From Myxococcales bacterium (GTDB lineage Bacteria > Myxococcota_A > Polyangia > Polyangiales > Ga0077539), in the NCBI GenBank assembly GCA_030652255.1, contig JAUSAZ010000111.1, positions 1 to 64,000 on the forward strand: 64,000 nt of DNA. Direction: 5' to 3'. A model generated the notes under the pieces. It was not told the DNA's origin and searched no databases. It was given only the letters and a program-made list of their open reading frames with translations. Made by a program: the position numbers and the translations under genes. Below are positions 16,434 to 25,176 of the stretch, one piece after another; position 1 is the first letter of the stretch, and every line of letters starts with the position of its first letter.

Positions 16434-18301
16434 CGAAGCGCGACCCTCCCCGCGAGCACCAGCCGCTCGCTCAGCTCGAGCGCGTCGGCGGGCCAGAACT
16501 CCATCGGCCGCGGGCGCCTCGCCCCGGCCTCGCGCAGCGGGCGGCACGACAGCACCCGGCGGCGCCAGCGCTCGGGCACCGCCGCGCGCCCGTGGATGGC
16601 GCCGAGCAGCGCGCCCGCGATGGCCGCGTTGGTGTCCGTGTCTCCGCCACGCCCGACGGTGTCGACCACCCCCTCCTCGAAGGACGGCGCGCGCAGCGCC
16701 TGGTGGAAGGCGTTCTGGAACGCGATGCGGACCCAGCCCATCTGCCGGTAGTACTCCTCGGGCGGGCCCTCGCGCGCGGCCTCCAGCATCTCCGCCACGC
16801 CCGGGTCGCGCCCCGGCTGCCGGGCCTCGTCCATCGCGAAGCCCCACGCCGCCTCGCCGTCGCCGCCACCCGCGATCACCTCGGCGATGGCCCGTACGTA
16901 CGCCGCGCAGGCGTCGCGGCAGAGCGGGTGCGGGTGCGTGAGCTCGCTGTCGTCGGAGGCCATGCGCGCCGCCCGCGCGGGGTCGGCCGCGCCGAAGATC
17001 GCCAGCGGCGAGACGCGCATCAGCGACCCGTTGGCCTGGCTCTCCCTCGACGCCGCCGCCAGCACCCGCTGGAGACGCTCGGCGGGGTCGCCGGCAGCGC
17101 CCGCCGCGGCCAGCGCGGCGGTGATGGTTCCGCCCCGGTCGAAGGGCCCCGAGCGGATCCAGTGGATGTACGCCTCGGCGACCGCCTCGCGCTCGAAGGC
17201 CTCGTCGCGCACCAGCACCCGCGCGAGCATCAGCGCCAGCTCGGAGTCGTCCGTGGCCTGGCCCATGAAGGTGCCCCAGTGCCCGTGGTCGCTGAGCTCG
17301 CGCACCCCGCGGGGGTGGTCGCGCAGGATGCGCTCCGCCGACTGGAACTCCACCTGGCCCCCGAGCGCGTCGCCGATGAGCTGCCCCAGCCAGCAGCCCT
17401 GGGCGCGCGACAACACCCCCGCCTCGGTGACGTGCTGCCGCGGTCGCAGCCGCGCCAGCGGGAGCCATCCCCGCTGCCCCGGCGTGTACACCTCGTGCCA
17501 GTCGCGACCCACCAGCGCGGCCACGGCGGCGGGAGCCCCCCCGAAGGCGATGACCGTCTCCATCTCCGCGAGGCGGGTGTACGTGATGGGCGCCCCGGCC
17601 TGGTCGATGACCACGCCGCCAGACCCGCGCAGAAGGGCGTGCCCGGCGCAGAGGTCCCACGCCGAGGGCGTGGCGAGCGAGACGGCGGCGACGGCCTCGC
17701 CCGCGGCGGTGAGCGCGAAGCGGTACGCGATGCTGGTGAGCGGGCGGTAGCGCCCCGGCGCCACGCATCGGGCGTTGGGCTCGGCCGCGCGGTCGGCGTG
17801 TTGCGACACGAACACCGCCTCTCCCGGGTCGAGCGCGGCGTCCGAGAGGCGGACCTCGAGGGCCGCTCCGTTGCGGGTGACCGGGCCGCAGCCCTCGGCC
17901 CACGCGAGCAGGTCGCCCTCGTCGTCGGGGTAGGCGTACGCGAAGACCACGCCCAGCACCGGCACCCCGTCGCGCAGCAGGCCGATGGACACCGCCGCGC
18001 CGCGGAAGCCCTCGAGGAAGGGGCGGGTGCCGTCGTTGGGGTCGACCACCCAGCAGCGGGCCTCGTCGGGGTCGGCGGCGGCCGCGAAGCCCGTCTCCTC
18101 GCCGCGCCAGTGCCACGGGAAGCGCCCGCGCAGCTCGGCCCGCAGGAAGACCTCCACCTCCGTGTCGATGTCCGCCTTGTCGCCCGCCCCCCGTGGACCA
18201 TCCCCCCGGTGGAACTCCTCCCGCAGCCGTCGCCCGGCCTCCGTCGCGGCCTCGATGGCAGCGTGAAGCGCGTCGGCGAGCGGTGGTCTCGTGGGGTCCA
18301 T
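16430..18301 (-). CDS. Inositol-monophosphatase-family / ADP-ribosylglycohydrolase fusion
   Basis: This 623-aa cytoplasmic protein joins two enzymes. Residues 1-285 are an IMPase-family Mg-dependent phosphatase, with GDKADIDTE, the EE pair, WVVDPNDGTRPF near 80 and WDLCAGHALLRGSGG near 212. The DPxDGT and WDxxAG motifs are complete. Residues 290-623 are an ADP-ribosylglycohydrolase (DraG type), with QGCWLGQLIGDALGG, the metal-binding TDDSELAL near 347, and GGDTDTNAAIAGALLGA near 547. Both active sites look intact. The substrate may be a phosphorylated ADP-ribose or nucleotide, which is inference. ATG 18301 is used; ATG 18316 is possible. It is co-translated with the MFS gene. Confidence 0.88.
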   Translation of the reverse strand: MDPTRPPLADALHAAIEAATEAGRRLREEFHRGDGPRGAGDKADIDTEVEVFLRAELRGRFPWHWRGEETGFAAAADPDEARCWVVDPNDGTRPFLEGFRGAAVSIGLLRDGVPVLGVVFAYAYPDDEGDLLAWAEGCGPVTRNGAALEVRLSDAALDPGEAVFVSQHADRAAEPNARCVAPGRYRPLTSIAYRFALTAAGEAVAAVSLATPSAWDLCAGHALLRGSGGVVIDQAGAPITYTRLAEMETVIAFGGAPAAVAALVGRDWHEVYTPGQRGWLPLARLRPRQHVTEAGVLSRAQGCWLGQLIGDALGGQVEFQSAERILRDHPRGVRELSDHGHWGTFMGQATDDSELALMLARVLVRDEAFEREAVAEAYIHWIRSGPFDRGGTITAALAAAGAAGDPAERLQRVLAAASRESQANGSLMRVSPLAIFGAADPARAARMASDDSELTHPHPLCRDACAAYVRAIAEVIAGGGDGEAAWGFAMDEARQPGRDPGVAEMLEAAREGPPEEYYRQMGWVRIAFQNAFHQALRAPSFEEGVVDTVGRGGDTDTNAAIAGALLGAIHGRAAVPERWRRRVLSCRPLREAGARRPRPMEFWPADALELSERLVLAGRVALR

Positions 18302-18380
18302 CGGGCTAGGCATCATGGTGGTCCCGCAAAACTTGTCACGCTCGAAAACCTTCTCCCCGGGGCGGCGTCCAAGCCCGTCG

Positions 18381-19067
18381 ATGCACCCCCCCAGCGCCCC
18401 CGTCGTCGCCCTGCTCGTGGCGCTCGCCTGCGCCGCGCTTACCGTCCCGGGTAAAGCCCAGGTCATCCCCCCCGGCAACCCCCGGGTGGTCGCGGCGCTG
18501 GAGCAGATCCGCGCGACGCTCCGCAGCACCCGCTACGACCACGACACCCGCATCGACCCGCGGGCCGGTCGCTACGACTTCGACTGCTCCACCATGGCCG
18601 CCTTCGTCCTCGGCCGCGCCGCGCCCCGCGCCCGCGCCGCGCTGCCCGGCGGACGGCCGCTCGCCGTGGACTTCTGGCGGGCCATCCGCGACGCCCCTAC
18701 GACGCGCCCGCGCAACGGCTGGCTCAAGGTGCAGCGGGTGGCCGACGCGCGGCCCGGCGACGTGCTGGCGTGGCCCCGTCCGCGGTGGTTCCGCTCCAAC
18801 AACACCGGGCACGTGGCCTTCGTCGCCGAGGCCCCGACGGTGACCCCGCGCGGCGTGCTGGTGCGCGTCACCGACGCCACCTCGGTGGGCCACCAGGACG
18901 ACCCCCGGCACCGCGACGGCGGCCCGACGGGCTTCGGCCAGGGCACCCTGCTCATCGCCACCGACCCGGTCACCGGCGAGGGCACCGCGTATGGCTGGAT
19001 CGGCATCCACACGCCGCCCGAGTGGATGGTCGCCACGCCCGTGCGCATCGGCCGCGTGGTGCGCTGA
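18381..19067 (+). CDS. Exported NlpC/P60-like cysteine peptidase-type protein
   Basis: The 228-aa protein has a signal peptide (VALLVALACAALTVPGKA). Its core resembles NlpC/P60/CHAP folds: DFDCSTMAAFVLGR supplies the likely nucleophile Cys near residue 71, PGDVLAW the usual strand, and NNTGHVAFVAEAP the catalytic His near 145. Such enzymes cut peptide bonds in cell-wall peptides. ATG 18381 is chosen because it starts the signal peptide. It is divergent from the fusion gene, with a 79-bp shared promoter region. It converges on the next gene with only 11 bp between stops. Confidence 0.7.
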   Translation: MHPPSAPVVALLVALACAALTVPGKAQVIPPGNPRVVAALEQIRATLRSTRYDHDTRIDPRAGRYDFDCSTMAAFVLGRAAPRARAALPGGRPLAVDFWRAIRDAPTTRPRNGWLKVQRVADARPGDVLAWPRPRWFRSNNTGHVAFVAEAPTVTPRGVLVRVTDATSVGHQDDPRHRDGGPTGFGQGTLLIATDPVTGEGTAYGWIGIHTPPEWMVATPVRIGRVVR

Positions 19068-19078
19068 CCCTCCGCCGC

Positions 19079-19711
19079 TCAGCGGTAGACGGCGATGCCC
19101 ACCGCGCGCCCGTCGAGGGTGCCCGCGATGGTGATCACGGGCAGCTGCGGAAACGCGTTGCGCACCGGCGTCCAGGTGACCACCTCCACGTTCTCGGCGA
19201 CCACGACGACCAGGCGCGCGTAGTGACCGAGCGCCGCGCCGAGGCGCGCGTCCTGTCGGGAGACGAGCTCACCGAACGCCTGCGCGCAGCCCTTCTCGAC
19301 GCCCGGCCCGCACCCGCTCGGCGCCGCGAGGAGGTGCTCGGCGTCCACGCCCTCCCGGGCGGCGACCAGGTCGCGGACGGCGCCGTGTAGTCGGGCCGCG
19401 TCGGGCGCCTCCACGGGCGGGATCGAGTACGCCGCCTCGCCGGCCGCCGCCCGCGTGACGTCGGCGCGGAAGAGCGTGTGGTCGAAGCTGGCGCCGAGCG
19501 TGGCAGGCAGGTTGTCGCCGCGGGTGGTGTTCGCCTCCCTCGGGAGCAGCGGCGCCCACGCTGGCGCGTCGGCGACCGAGGCGTCGTCGAAGTCCCACCA
19601 CTCGGGCTCGCCCGTCACGCGCGCGCACCCGCCGAGGAGCGCCGCCGCTGCGATGAGCCCCGCCGCGCGGACCCCAGGACGAGACGCGGCCGACGCGCTG
19701 AAGATCGCCAT
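19079..19711 (-). CDS. Lipoprotein of unknown function
   Basis: The 210-aa protein has a lipoprotein signal: hydrophobic LIAAAALLGGC with the lipobox LGGC. ATG 19711 has GGAGG about 7 bp upstream. The mature region contains five Trp in the first 60 residues and a Cys pair (GCGPGVEKGC) around residue 140. No domain is recognised. The C-terminal half has alternating hydrophobic strands (LVVVVAENVEVVTWTPV, VITIAGTLDG), so a small beta-rich periplasmic fold is likely. The 226 bp upstream (19712-19937) show no gene. Confidence 0.7.
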   Translation of the reverse strand: MAIFSASAASRPGVRAAGLIAAAALLGGCARVTGEPEWWDFDDASVADAPAWAPLLPREANTTRGDNLPATLGASFDHTLFRADVTRAAAGEAAYSIPPVEAPDAARLHGAVRDLVAAREGVDAEHLLAAPSGCGPGVEKGCAQAFGELVSRQDARLGAALGHYARLVVVVAENVEVVTWTPVRNAFPQLPVITIAGTLDGRAVGIAVYR

Positions 19712-19937
19712 GACGAACCTCCCTGCTGCTGCGCCACGCGGCGCGCCCCATCGGACTCTTCGGATCACCGCTCACGATGTCTCGGGGGCGTAGACCTCGT
19801 GGGCGATCGAGCAGCGCGCGTGCCAGCCGATGCGTCGCGCGCAGCCCGCCGAAGAAGCGCCGCGCACCATCGCCGACGAAGCGACCGGCCCTGTCAACAA
19901 TGCCCCACCGGGCGCCCGTGCACGCCGCGAGCGGGCC

Positions 19938-21995
19938 TCAGGGGATGAGGTCGGTGGGCACCCAGAGCGGCGACGGGCCCGAGCGCAGCGCGACCAGCGC
20001 CCGACCGGCGAGCCAGTCGCGCTCGATCACCCGGTAGGGCGTCCCCCGGGGGATGAGCCGCGCCACGTCGGGGTGCCGCTCGGCGTATCCGTAGGCCTCG
20101 AAGGTCTCCATCTGGGCGAAGAGCCTCGTCGCGAAGCCGAGGCCCTCGCGCGTCGGGTGACCGAAGCCCGCGCGCAGCAGCCCCGCCCACCCCTCGGGCG
20201 TTGCCCCGGCGGGCGCCTCGGCGTCGGACGCACGGCCGCGGGGAGGCCACGAGCGCGCCTCGCAGCGACGGATCTCGCTCGCGCTGAGGGGGAGCTCGCG
20301 CGCGGTCGCGACGAAGCCCTGCCACGCCCAGGTGACGTTGGGCCGGAAGCACTCCACGTAGCCGACGGGCGCCCGGCGGTCGTGCGCCAGCCGGTGCAGC
20401 ACCATGTCCCCCGGGGCGCGCGCGATCACCCGGTCGCTGAGCCCGCCGAGGTCGATGACGTTCACGGCGGGGACGTTCCAGGTGTAGGTGCCGGGGTTTC
20501 CCAGCGCGGCCACGGGGTACACCCCGGGGAAGTCACCGGGCCCGGGCGGGCGCTGGTGCTCGGCGTAGAGGTACCGGAAGAAGACCTTGTGCTCCTGGTG
20601 GCGCACGCAGGCGTAGCGCTGGATGAGCCAGAGCTGGAGGTCGTCGAAGAGCTCGACGTAGGGGCGCGCGAGGGCCGGGAAGCGCGGCGCCACGGGCTCG
20701 GTGAGGATGAAGGTCTGCTGGGCGGAGCGGAGGTCCCTGGTGGCGTACCAGTGCACCCACGGGATGGGGAGCGAGCAGAGCGCGAAGGCGCCGAGCAGCG
20801 AGAGCGCGAGCCGCGGACCGGCCCCGACCTGGCCCAGCAGCCACACGAAGGACACGAACACGAGCAGCGGCGTGTAGCTGAACACCCGGTACTCGAAGTG
20901 ATCCCCGCCGATGATGAGGGTGTAGTAGCCGAGGTGCGCGAGCACCGTCGCCGCAGCCCCGACGTGCCCGATGGATGGACCCGCGGTGACGCCGCTCGCG
21001 CGCGGCCTCCGATAGCGCGCCCAGGCCGCCACCACCGCGAGGGCGAGCCAGGCCCAGAGCGCGTACTCCAGCACGAAGGAGAGCAGGTAGCGCGCGCCGG
21101 ACTCGGGCCACGCCGCGGCGACCTTGGCGAAGTACGTGTTGGGCACCCACTCGCCGTAGAAGCGACGCCGCCACGCGAGGTGGGCGGCGACCACGAGCAG
21201 CGGCGCCAATGGGGCGAACGAGCGCCAGGTCACCGGGCGGGCGCGGGCGATCCAGAGCGCCCAGAGGGCGACCGTGGCGAGCACCGGGAGCGCGCCGTCG
21301 GGGCGGGTCAGGTAGACGAGCGAGGCGCTGCCAGCGAGCAGGGTGAGGCCCCGCGGGGTGTCGAGCGGGAGGCGGATGCAGCACGCGATCCAGAGCGTGA
21401 GCAGGAAGTTGAACATCGAGGTCTCGAGCCCCGAGCTGGTCCACGCGAGGAAGGTGCGGTTGGCGACGACGGCCAGCGCGGCGATGCCCAGCAGCGGCAG
21501 GCGCACGGGCTCCAGGCGCGGGCCGAGGGGCATCCGCAGCCCGAGCCAGAGGCCGAGGCCGAGGGTGCCGTAACCGAAGAGCAGGAGGATGGGGTTCGCC
21601 GCCGCGGGGGGCGCCACGCCCGTGAGGCGCCAGACCGCGTCGAGCAGGGCGACGAAGAGGAAGCTGGTGTAGCCCTCGACGGGTCGGAAGGGCGGGGCGT
21701 TCCAGACGTAGCCGTGGCCCGCAACGCTCTGCGCCACGTACCGGAACGCGATGTGGGCGTCGTCGGTCAGGAACCAGAAGGTCCGCCAGCCCAGGTAGAG
21801 CAGCGGCAGCGCCGCGACGAGCAGCGCGACGCCGACCGGGCGGGCCCACGCGAGGGGCGCTCCGTCGGCGGGCCGCGACGGCGAGGCGCCCGCGCGTCGA
21901 GCGCCCGGGCGGAAGGTGCGGGCGGCGCCGGAGGGGCTGCTCGCGGTGGCTCCCGTGCGGCGGGTCTCGCGATCGCGCGGCCTGGGTGGGGGCAC
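19938..21995 (-). CDS. GT-C-type multi-pass membrane glycosyltransferase-like protein
   Basis: This 685-aa integral membrane protein has about ten helices followed by a soluble C-terminal domain. LTDDAHIAFRYV (near residue 75), then GHGYVWN and PVEGYTSFLF (near 108), match the acidic first-loop motif DDAxIxxRY and the VEGYxxFLW-type motif of mycobacterial AftB-like arabinofuranosyltransferases. This suggests a lipid-phosphosugar-dependent enzyme facing the periplasm. The C-terminal 250 residues contain FPGVYPVAALGNPGTYTWNVP and are common in this group. The start is GTG 21995. Acceptor and sugar cannot be told from sequence. Confidence 0.72.
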   Translation of the reverse strand: MPPPRPRDRETRRTGATASSPSGAARTFRPGARRAGASPSRPADGAPLAWARPVGVALLVAALPLLYLGWRTFWFLTDDAHIAFRYVAQSVAGHGYVWNAPPFRPVEGYTSFLFVALLDAVWRLTGVAPPAAANPILLLFGYGTLGLGLWLGLRMPLGPRLEPVRLPLLGIAALAVVANRTFLAWTSSGLETSMFNFLLTLWIACCIRLPLDTPRGLTLLAGSASLVYLTRPDGALPVLATVALWALWIARARPVTWRSFAPLAPLLVVAAHLAWRRRFYGEWVPNTYFAKVAAAWPESGARYLLSFVLEYALWAWLALAVVAAWARYRRPRASGVTAGPSIGHVGAAATVLAHLGYYTLIIGGDHFEYRVFSYTPLLVFVSFVWLLGQVGAGPRLALSLLGAFALCSLPIPWVHWYATRDLRSAQQTFILTEPVAPRFPALARPYVELFDDLQLWLIQRYACVRHQEHKVFFRYLYAEHQRPPGPGDFPGVYPVAALGNPGTYTWNVPAVNVIDLGGLSDRVIARAPGDMVLHRLAHDRRAPVGYVECFRPNVTWAWQGFVATARELPLSASEIRRCEARSWPPRGRASDAEAPAGATPEGWAGLLRAGFGHPTREGLGFATRLFAQMETFEAYGYAERHPDVARLIPRGTPYRVIERDWLAGRALVALRSGPSPLWVPTDLIP

Positions 21996-22014
21996 GACAA
22001 GGCTCCGCGAAGGA

Positions 22015-23892
22015 CTACGGCACCACCGGCGCCGCAGTCATCGATTGCAGCAGCGTCACGACCCCGGTGATGACCGACTCCAGGCGATGGAAGGGACCGA
22101 GCGCGGGGTCGAGCTCACCGACGGTGCGGAGGTCTCCGCGGCGGTCGCGCGCCTCGGCGTAGTGCAGCACGACGGCGCGGACGCTGGTGAAGGTGCCCCC
22201 GTGGCCCCACGGCCCGGTGCTCGCGACGTTGCGCAGCGAGGGCGTGTGAAACTGTCCCCGCATCGCCTCGACCGGCTGCAGGCGCCGGAGGTGGGCGCTC
22301 GTGGCGGGGGCGTCGCTGAAGGCCCCGTCGGCGCGGAAGGGGCTCTCGCGCAGGGCGTCGACGCCCGCGAAGCGCCCGGGGTCGGGCTGCCCGTCGCGGC
22401 GCCCGGTGTCGAAGTGCACGTTGTGGAAGCTGTCGTCGGAGAGCGTCGGGCCGTGGTGGCACTGGTCGCAGCCGGCCTCGAAGAAGGTGCGGAGCCCGTC
22501 GCGCGCGGTCTCCGGGAGGGCGCTCACGTCGCCGCGGGCGTAGCGGTCGAAGGCCGACTCGCCGGGCGTCACGGCGCGCTCGAAGGCCGCGATGGACTTG
22601 CCCACGTTGGCGAAGACCCGGTCGACCGCGCGGCGGTCGTCGGCGGACATGGCCTCCCAGGTGGACTGCCCCGGCATGCCCGCCGCGGGGAAGCGCGCGC
22701 GCTCGTCGAGCGGCGGCAGCGGACCATACAGGGCGGTGTATTCGGCGGCGTAGCGCTGGGCGACGGCGTGAGCGACGCCGAGGCGGGTGAAGCCCATCTC
22801 GCGCGGGTTCTCGAAGGGCCCGAGGGCCTGCGCCCAGGCCGAGTCGGCGCGGCCGTCCCAGAACTGCCAGCGCTGGCCCGACGCCGCGAGGACGCTGGGA
22901 GCGTTGCGGTCGCCGGTGTCGACCCCGACGCTGCGGGCGACGCCGTCGGCGAGGCCCATCGCGGGGTCGTGGCAGCGGGCGCAGGCGACCTCGCCGTTGG
23001 CCGAGAGGCGCGGGTCGAAGAAGAGGGCGCGGCCGAGCGCGGCGGCGCGGGGGTTGTCGGCGAAGGCGTTGGTGGGGTCGGGGGGTGGGCGCGCGGGCGC
23101 CATGGCCTGGACCATCTCCCACGCGTCGAGGGGCAGCCGGCCGTCGTAGCGCGTGAAGGTCGGGCGCGGGGGTCGGGCGCGGCGGTCGAGGCGCGCGAGG
23201 GCGTCGGTGATCTCGAAGGGCAGCTCGTGGGTGTCCGGCGCGTCGAAGAACTGCACGTACGCCATGGTCCGCGGGTCGACCAGGAGCACGAGCGGGAGGT
23301 GCTGCGGGCCGATGGAGAGCGGGCGCCAGAGCGACGCGTCGGAGCGGGCGAGCGCGGCCGGCGCGGCGTCGTAGCGGGCGCGCCAGTCGGCGAGGTCGCG
23401 GTCGTCCGGGGGGAGGTTGTCGGCGCCGCTCACGAGCACGTCGAGCAGGTCGAGGCGCGACGCCTCGGGGAGCTCCAGCAGCCGGCGGGTGTGCGCGGCG
23501 TGGTGCTGCGACGGCCCCGACCACGCGGCCATCACCCTCACCACGAGCAGCCGGGGCTCGGCGGCGCAGGGGGTGTAGTAGCGCGAGAGCCGCAGCGGCG
23601 CGTCGCCGGTCGCCAGGGTGAGGTCGGGCAGCGGCGTGGTGAACTTCACCTCCGCGGACTGCGGGTAGGGCAGCGCGTTTCCGCCGGGGCAGCGGTCGTC
23701 GGGGCGCGCGGGGCGCGAGGCGTCCGCGCCGGCGTCGCGCACGTCCGAGGGCTCGTGGGCGTCGTGCGGCGCGGCGACGTCGACGGGCGGCGAGGCGGCG
23801 TCCGGCGCCGCCGACGGCGCGGCGGAGCACCCGAGGATGAACAGCGCGGCGAGCGGGATGCGACGGAGCACGGTGGCTCTTCTATGCACCAT
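22015..23892 (-). CDS. Lipoprotein with thioredoxin-like domain fused to a MauG/CcpA-type diheme peroxidase
   Basis: This 625-aa protein starts with a lipoprotein signal (LAALFILGC) and an Asp/Ala/Pro linker. Residues about 60-210 look like a thioredoxin-fold domain, but the redox motif is WSGPSQ, so both cysteines of WCGPC are replaced by Ser. Residues 260-625 are a cytochrome c peroxidase/MauG domain with two heme sites, CARCHDPAMG (about 300) and CDQCHHGPT (about 472). Between them lies SVLAASGQRWQFWDGRADS. Such proteins reduce peroxide or oxidise protein partners in the periplasm. ATG 23892 was chosen over longer starts because it gives the lipoprotein signal. Confidence 0.85.
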   Translation of the reverse strand: MVHRRATVLRRIPLAALFILGCSAAPSAAPDAASPPVDVAAPHDAHEPSDVRDAGADASRPARPDDRCPGGNALPYPQSAEVKFTTPLPDLTLATGDAPLRLSRYYTPCAAEPRLLVVRVMAAWSGPSQHHAAHTRRLLELPEASRLDLLDVLVSGADNLPPDDRDLADWRARYDAAPAALARSDASLWRPLSIGPQHLPLVLLVDPRTMAYVQFFDAPDTHELPFEITDALARLDRRARPPRPTFTRYDGRLPLDAWEMVQAMAPARPPPDPTNAFADNPRAAALGRALFFDPRLSANGEVACARCHDPAMGLADGVARSVGVDTGDRNAPSVLAASGQRWQFWDGRADSAWAQALGPFENPREMGFTRLGVAHAVAQRYAAEYTALYGPLPPLDERARFPAAGMPGQSTWEAMSADDRRAVDRVFANVGKSIAAFERAVTPGESAFDRYARGDVSALPETARDGLRTFFEAGCDQCHHGPTLSDDSFHNVHFDTGRRDGQPDPGRFAGVDALRESPFRADGAFSDAPATSAHLRRLQPVEAMRGQFHTPSLRNVASTGPWGHGGTFTSVRAVVLHYAEARDRRGDLRTVGELDPALGPFHRLESVITGVVTLLQSMTAAPVVP

Positions 23893-23973
23893 CACGGAGC
23901 ACTCTACACACCCTCTACGCAGTGACACTGAACACTTGCGCACTCGCGGCATGAGGTCCATCAACGGGGGCGC

Positions 23974-24219
23974 ATGGAACGACCGCGCCGTCCCTCCCTG
24001 CGCGTGAGCGTGCGCGTGGCCCCGATGGTCGAGCTGCGGCTCGACGAGGAGGCGGCCTTCGTCGCGCTCGGCGCCGTGCACGACGCGCGGGTGGCGCTGC
24101 GCGCGCTGCCCACGCCCCCGACGACCCTCATCGACACGCTCGCCCTCCACGAGCGCGAGCTGGGCGTGGCGCTCGGGGCCGACCGGGCGCGGGCGTGGCT
24201 GAAGGGTCGCGGTCGCTGA
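23974..24219 (+). CDS. Small hypothetical protein
   Basis: The 81-aa reading frame has a basic N-terminus and a helix-rich acidic/hydrophobic body (VELRLDEEAAFVALGAVHDARVAL). No domain is recognised and the ribosome-binding site is weak. It is divergent from the MauG-type gene (82 bp apart) and converges with the esterase gene. It sits antisense only to an implausible upstream extension of the MauG frame. It is plausibly real but unproven. Confidence 0.45.
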   Translation: MERPRRPSLRVSVRVAPMVELRLDEEAAFVALGAVHDARVALRALPTPPTTLIDTLALHERELGVALGADRARAWLKGRGR

Positions 24220-24237
24220 TGGGCGCAGGGCGCGGCG

Positions 24238-25170
24238 CTACTCCGCGGGGAGGCCCCGCAGGGCGCGGTCGTGGAAGAGCAGCATCTCGACGCCGCCGGG
24301 GCCGCGGTTGAAGACGTAGTCGTGCGGCCCCGCGAGCACCCGCACGTCGTGCTCGACGGCGCGCGCGCGGAGGGCCTCGGAGAGCGCCGCCACGTCGCGG
24401 CGGTACACGTCGCCGCGAGAGGTGACCAGCCGCACCCGCTGCGCGGGGCGCGACGGGGACGGAGTGTAGCGGGCGAGCACCCGCCCGATGCGGCCGCGCA
24501 CCGCGGGCTGGAGGGCGCCCACGACGCCGAAGACCTCCGGGTGCGCGAGCCCGATCTCCAGGGCGTGAAGGCCGCCGAGGGAGACGCCGTCGATGCCCGT
24601 GGCGGCGCGCTCGCCGAGCACCGGGAGCTCCCGGCGGGCGCGCGGGACGAGGGCCTCGACGAGCCAGCGGTCGAAGGACTGTTGCAGCGCCCCGGCGTCG
24701 GCGCCCAGGACGTCGGGCGTGAAGGGCGCCACCACCGCGAGGCCCTGGTAGGGCCGGGCCGCGAGGTCGCGCCGGAGACGGGTGAGGCGCCCGCCGTCGA
24801 CGTGGCCGAGGAAGGCCTCGCGGCGCAGCGCGGGCATCCGGAGCTCGCGGTCGGAGGCGCCGAGCTCATAGTCGCGCGACCACCCGAAGGCGCCGCGCTC
24901 GACCCCGCGGAGGGTCTCGCCCCAGCCGTGGAGGGCCACGAGGAGGGGGAGGCGCACCCCGGGCGCCGTGTGCGCCGGGAGCATCACCACGGCGCGCATC
25001 CGCCCGACCGGCGTCTGGGGGAAGTCCCAGACGACGGTGCGGAGCGAGCTGGGCCGGGGGGGTGACTGGGCGCTGGCGAGGAGGCGGGAGAGGACGATCA
25101 GACCGACGCCCAGCCCGAGGGCGAGGAGCGTCGGGGCGCTGATCCGCGCGCGTCGTCGGCGCGGACCCAT
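24238..25170 (-). CDS. Alpha/beta-hydrolase, esterase-D-like, membrane-anchored or exported
   Basis: The 310-aa protein has a basic N-terminus and one hydrophobic segment (LLALGLGVGLIVLSRLLASAQ), fitting a signal anchor or signal peptide. The hydrolase has LPLLVALHGWGE (oxyanion-loop region) and the nucleophile elbow GVSLGG near residue 200. The His candidate is in VLAGPHDYVF near 282. The Asp of the triad may be in VTSRGDVYRRD. Esterase-family members hydrolyse thiol- or oxyesters; the substrate is unknown. It is encoded 6 bp downstream of the Cys-repeat lipoprotein on the same strand, so the two are probably co-transcribed. Confidence 0.78.
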   Translation of the reverse strand: MGPRRRRARISAPTLLALGLGVGLIVLSRLLASAQSPPRPSSLRTVVWDFPQTPVGRMRAVVMLPAHTAPGVRLPLLVALHGWGETLRGVERGAFGWSRDYELGASDRELRMPALRREAFLGHVDGGRLTRLRRDLAARPYQGLAVVAPFTPDVLGADAGALQQSFDRWLVEALVPRARRELPVLGERAATGIDGVSLGGLHALEIGLAHPEVFGVVGALQPAVRGRIGRVLARYTPSPSRPAQRVRLVTSRGDVYRRDVAALSEALRARAVEHDVRVLAGPHDYVFNRGPGGVEMLLFHDRALRGLPAE

Positions 25171-25176
25171 CGGCGG

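Noticed and set aside
16434..18116. Upstream extension of the MFS frame giving 974 aa
   Set aside because: The extension lies in another frame of the IMPase/ADP-ribosylhydrolase gene, which has conserved motifs; the GTG at 16433 fits a coupled start.
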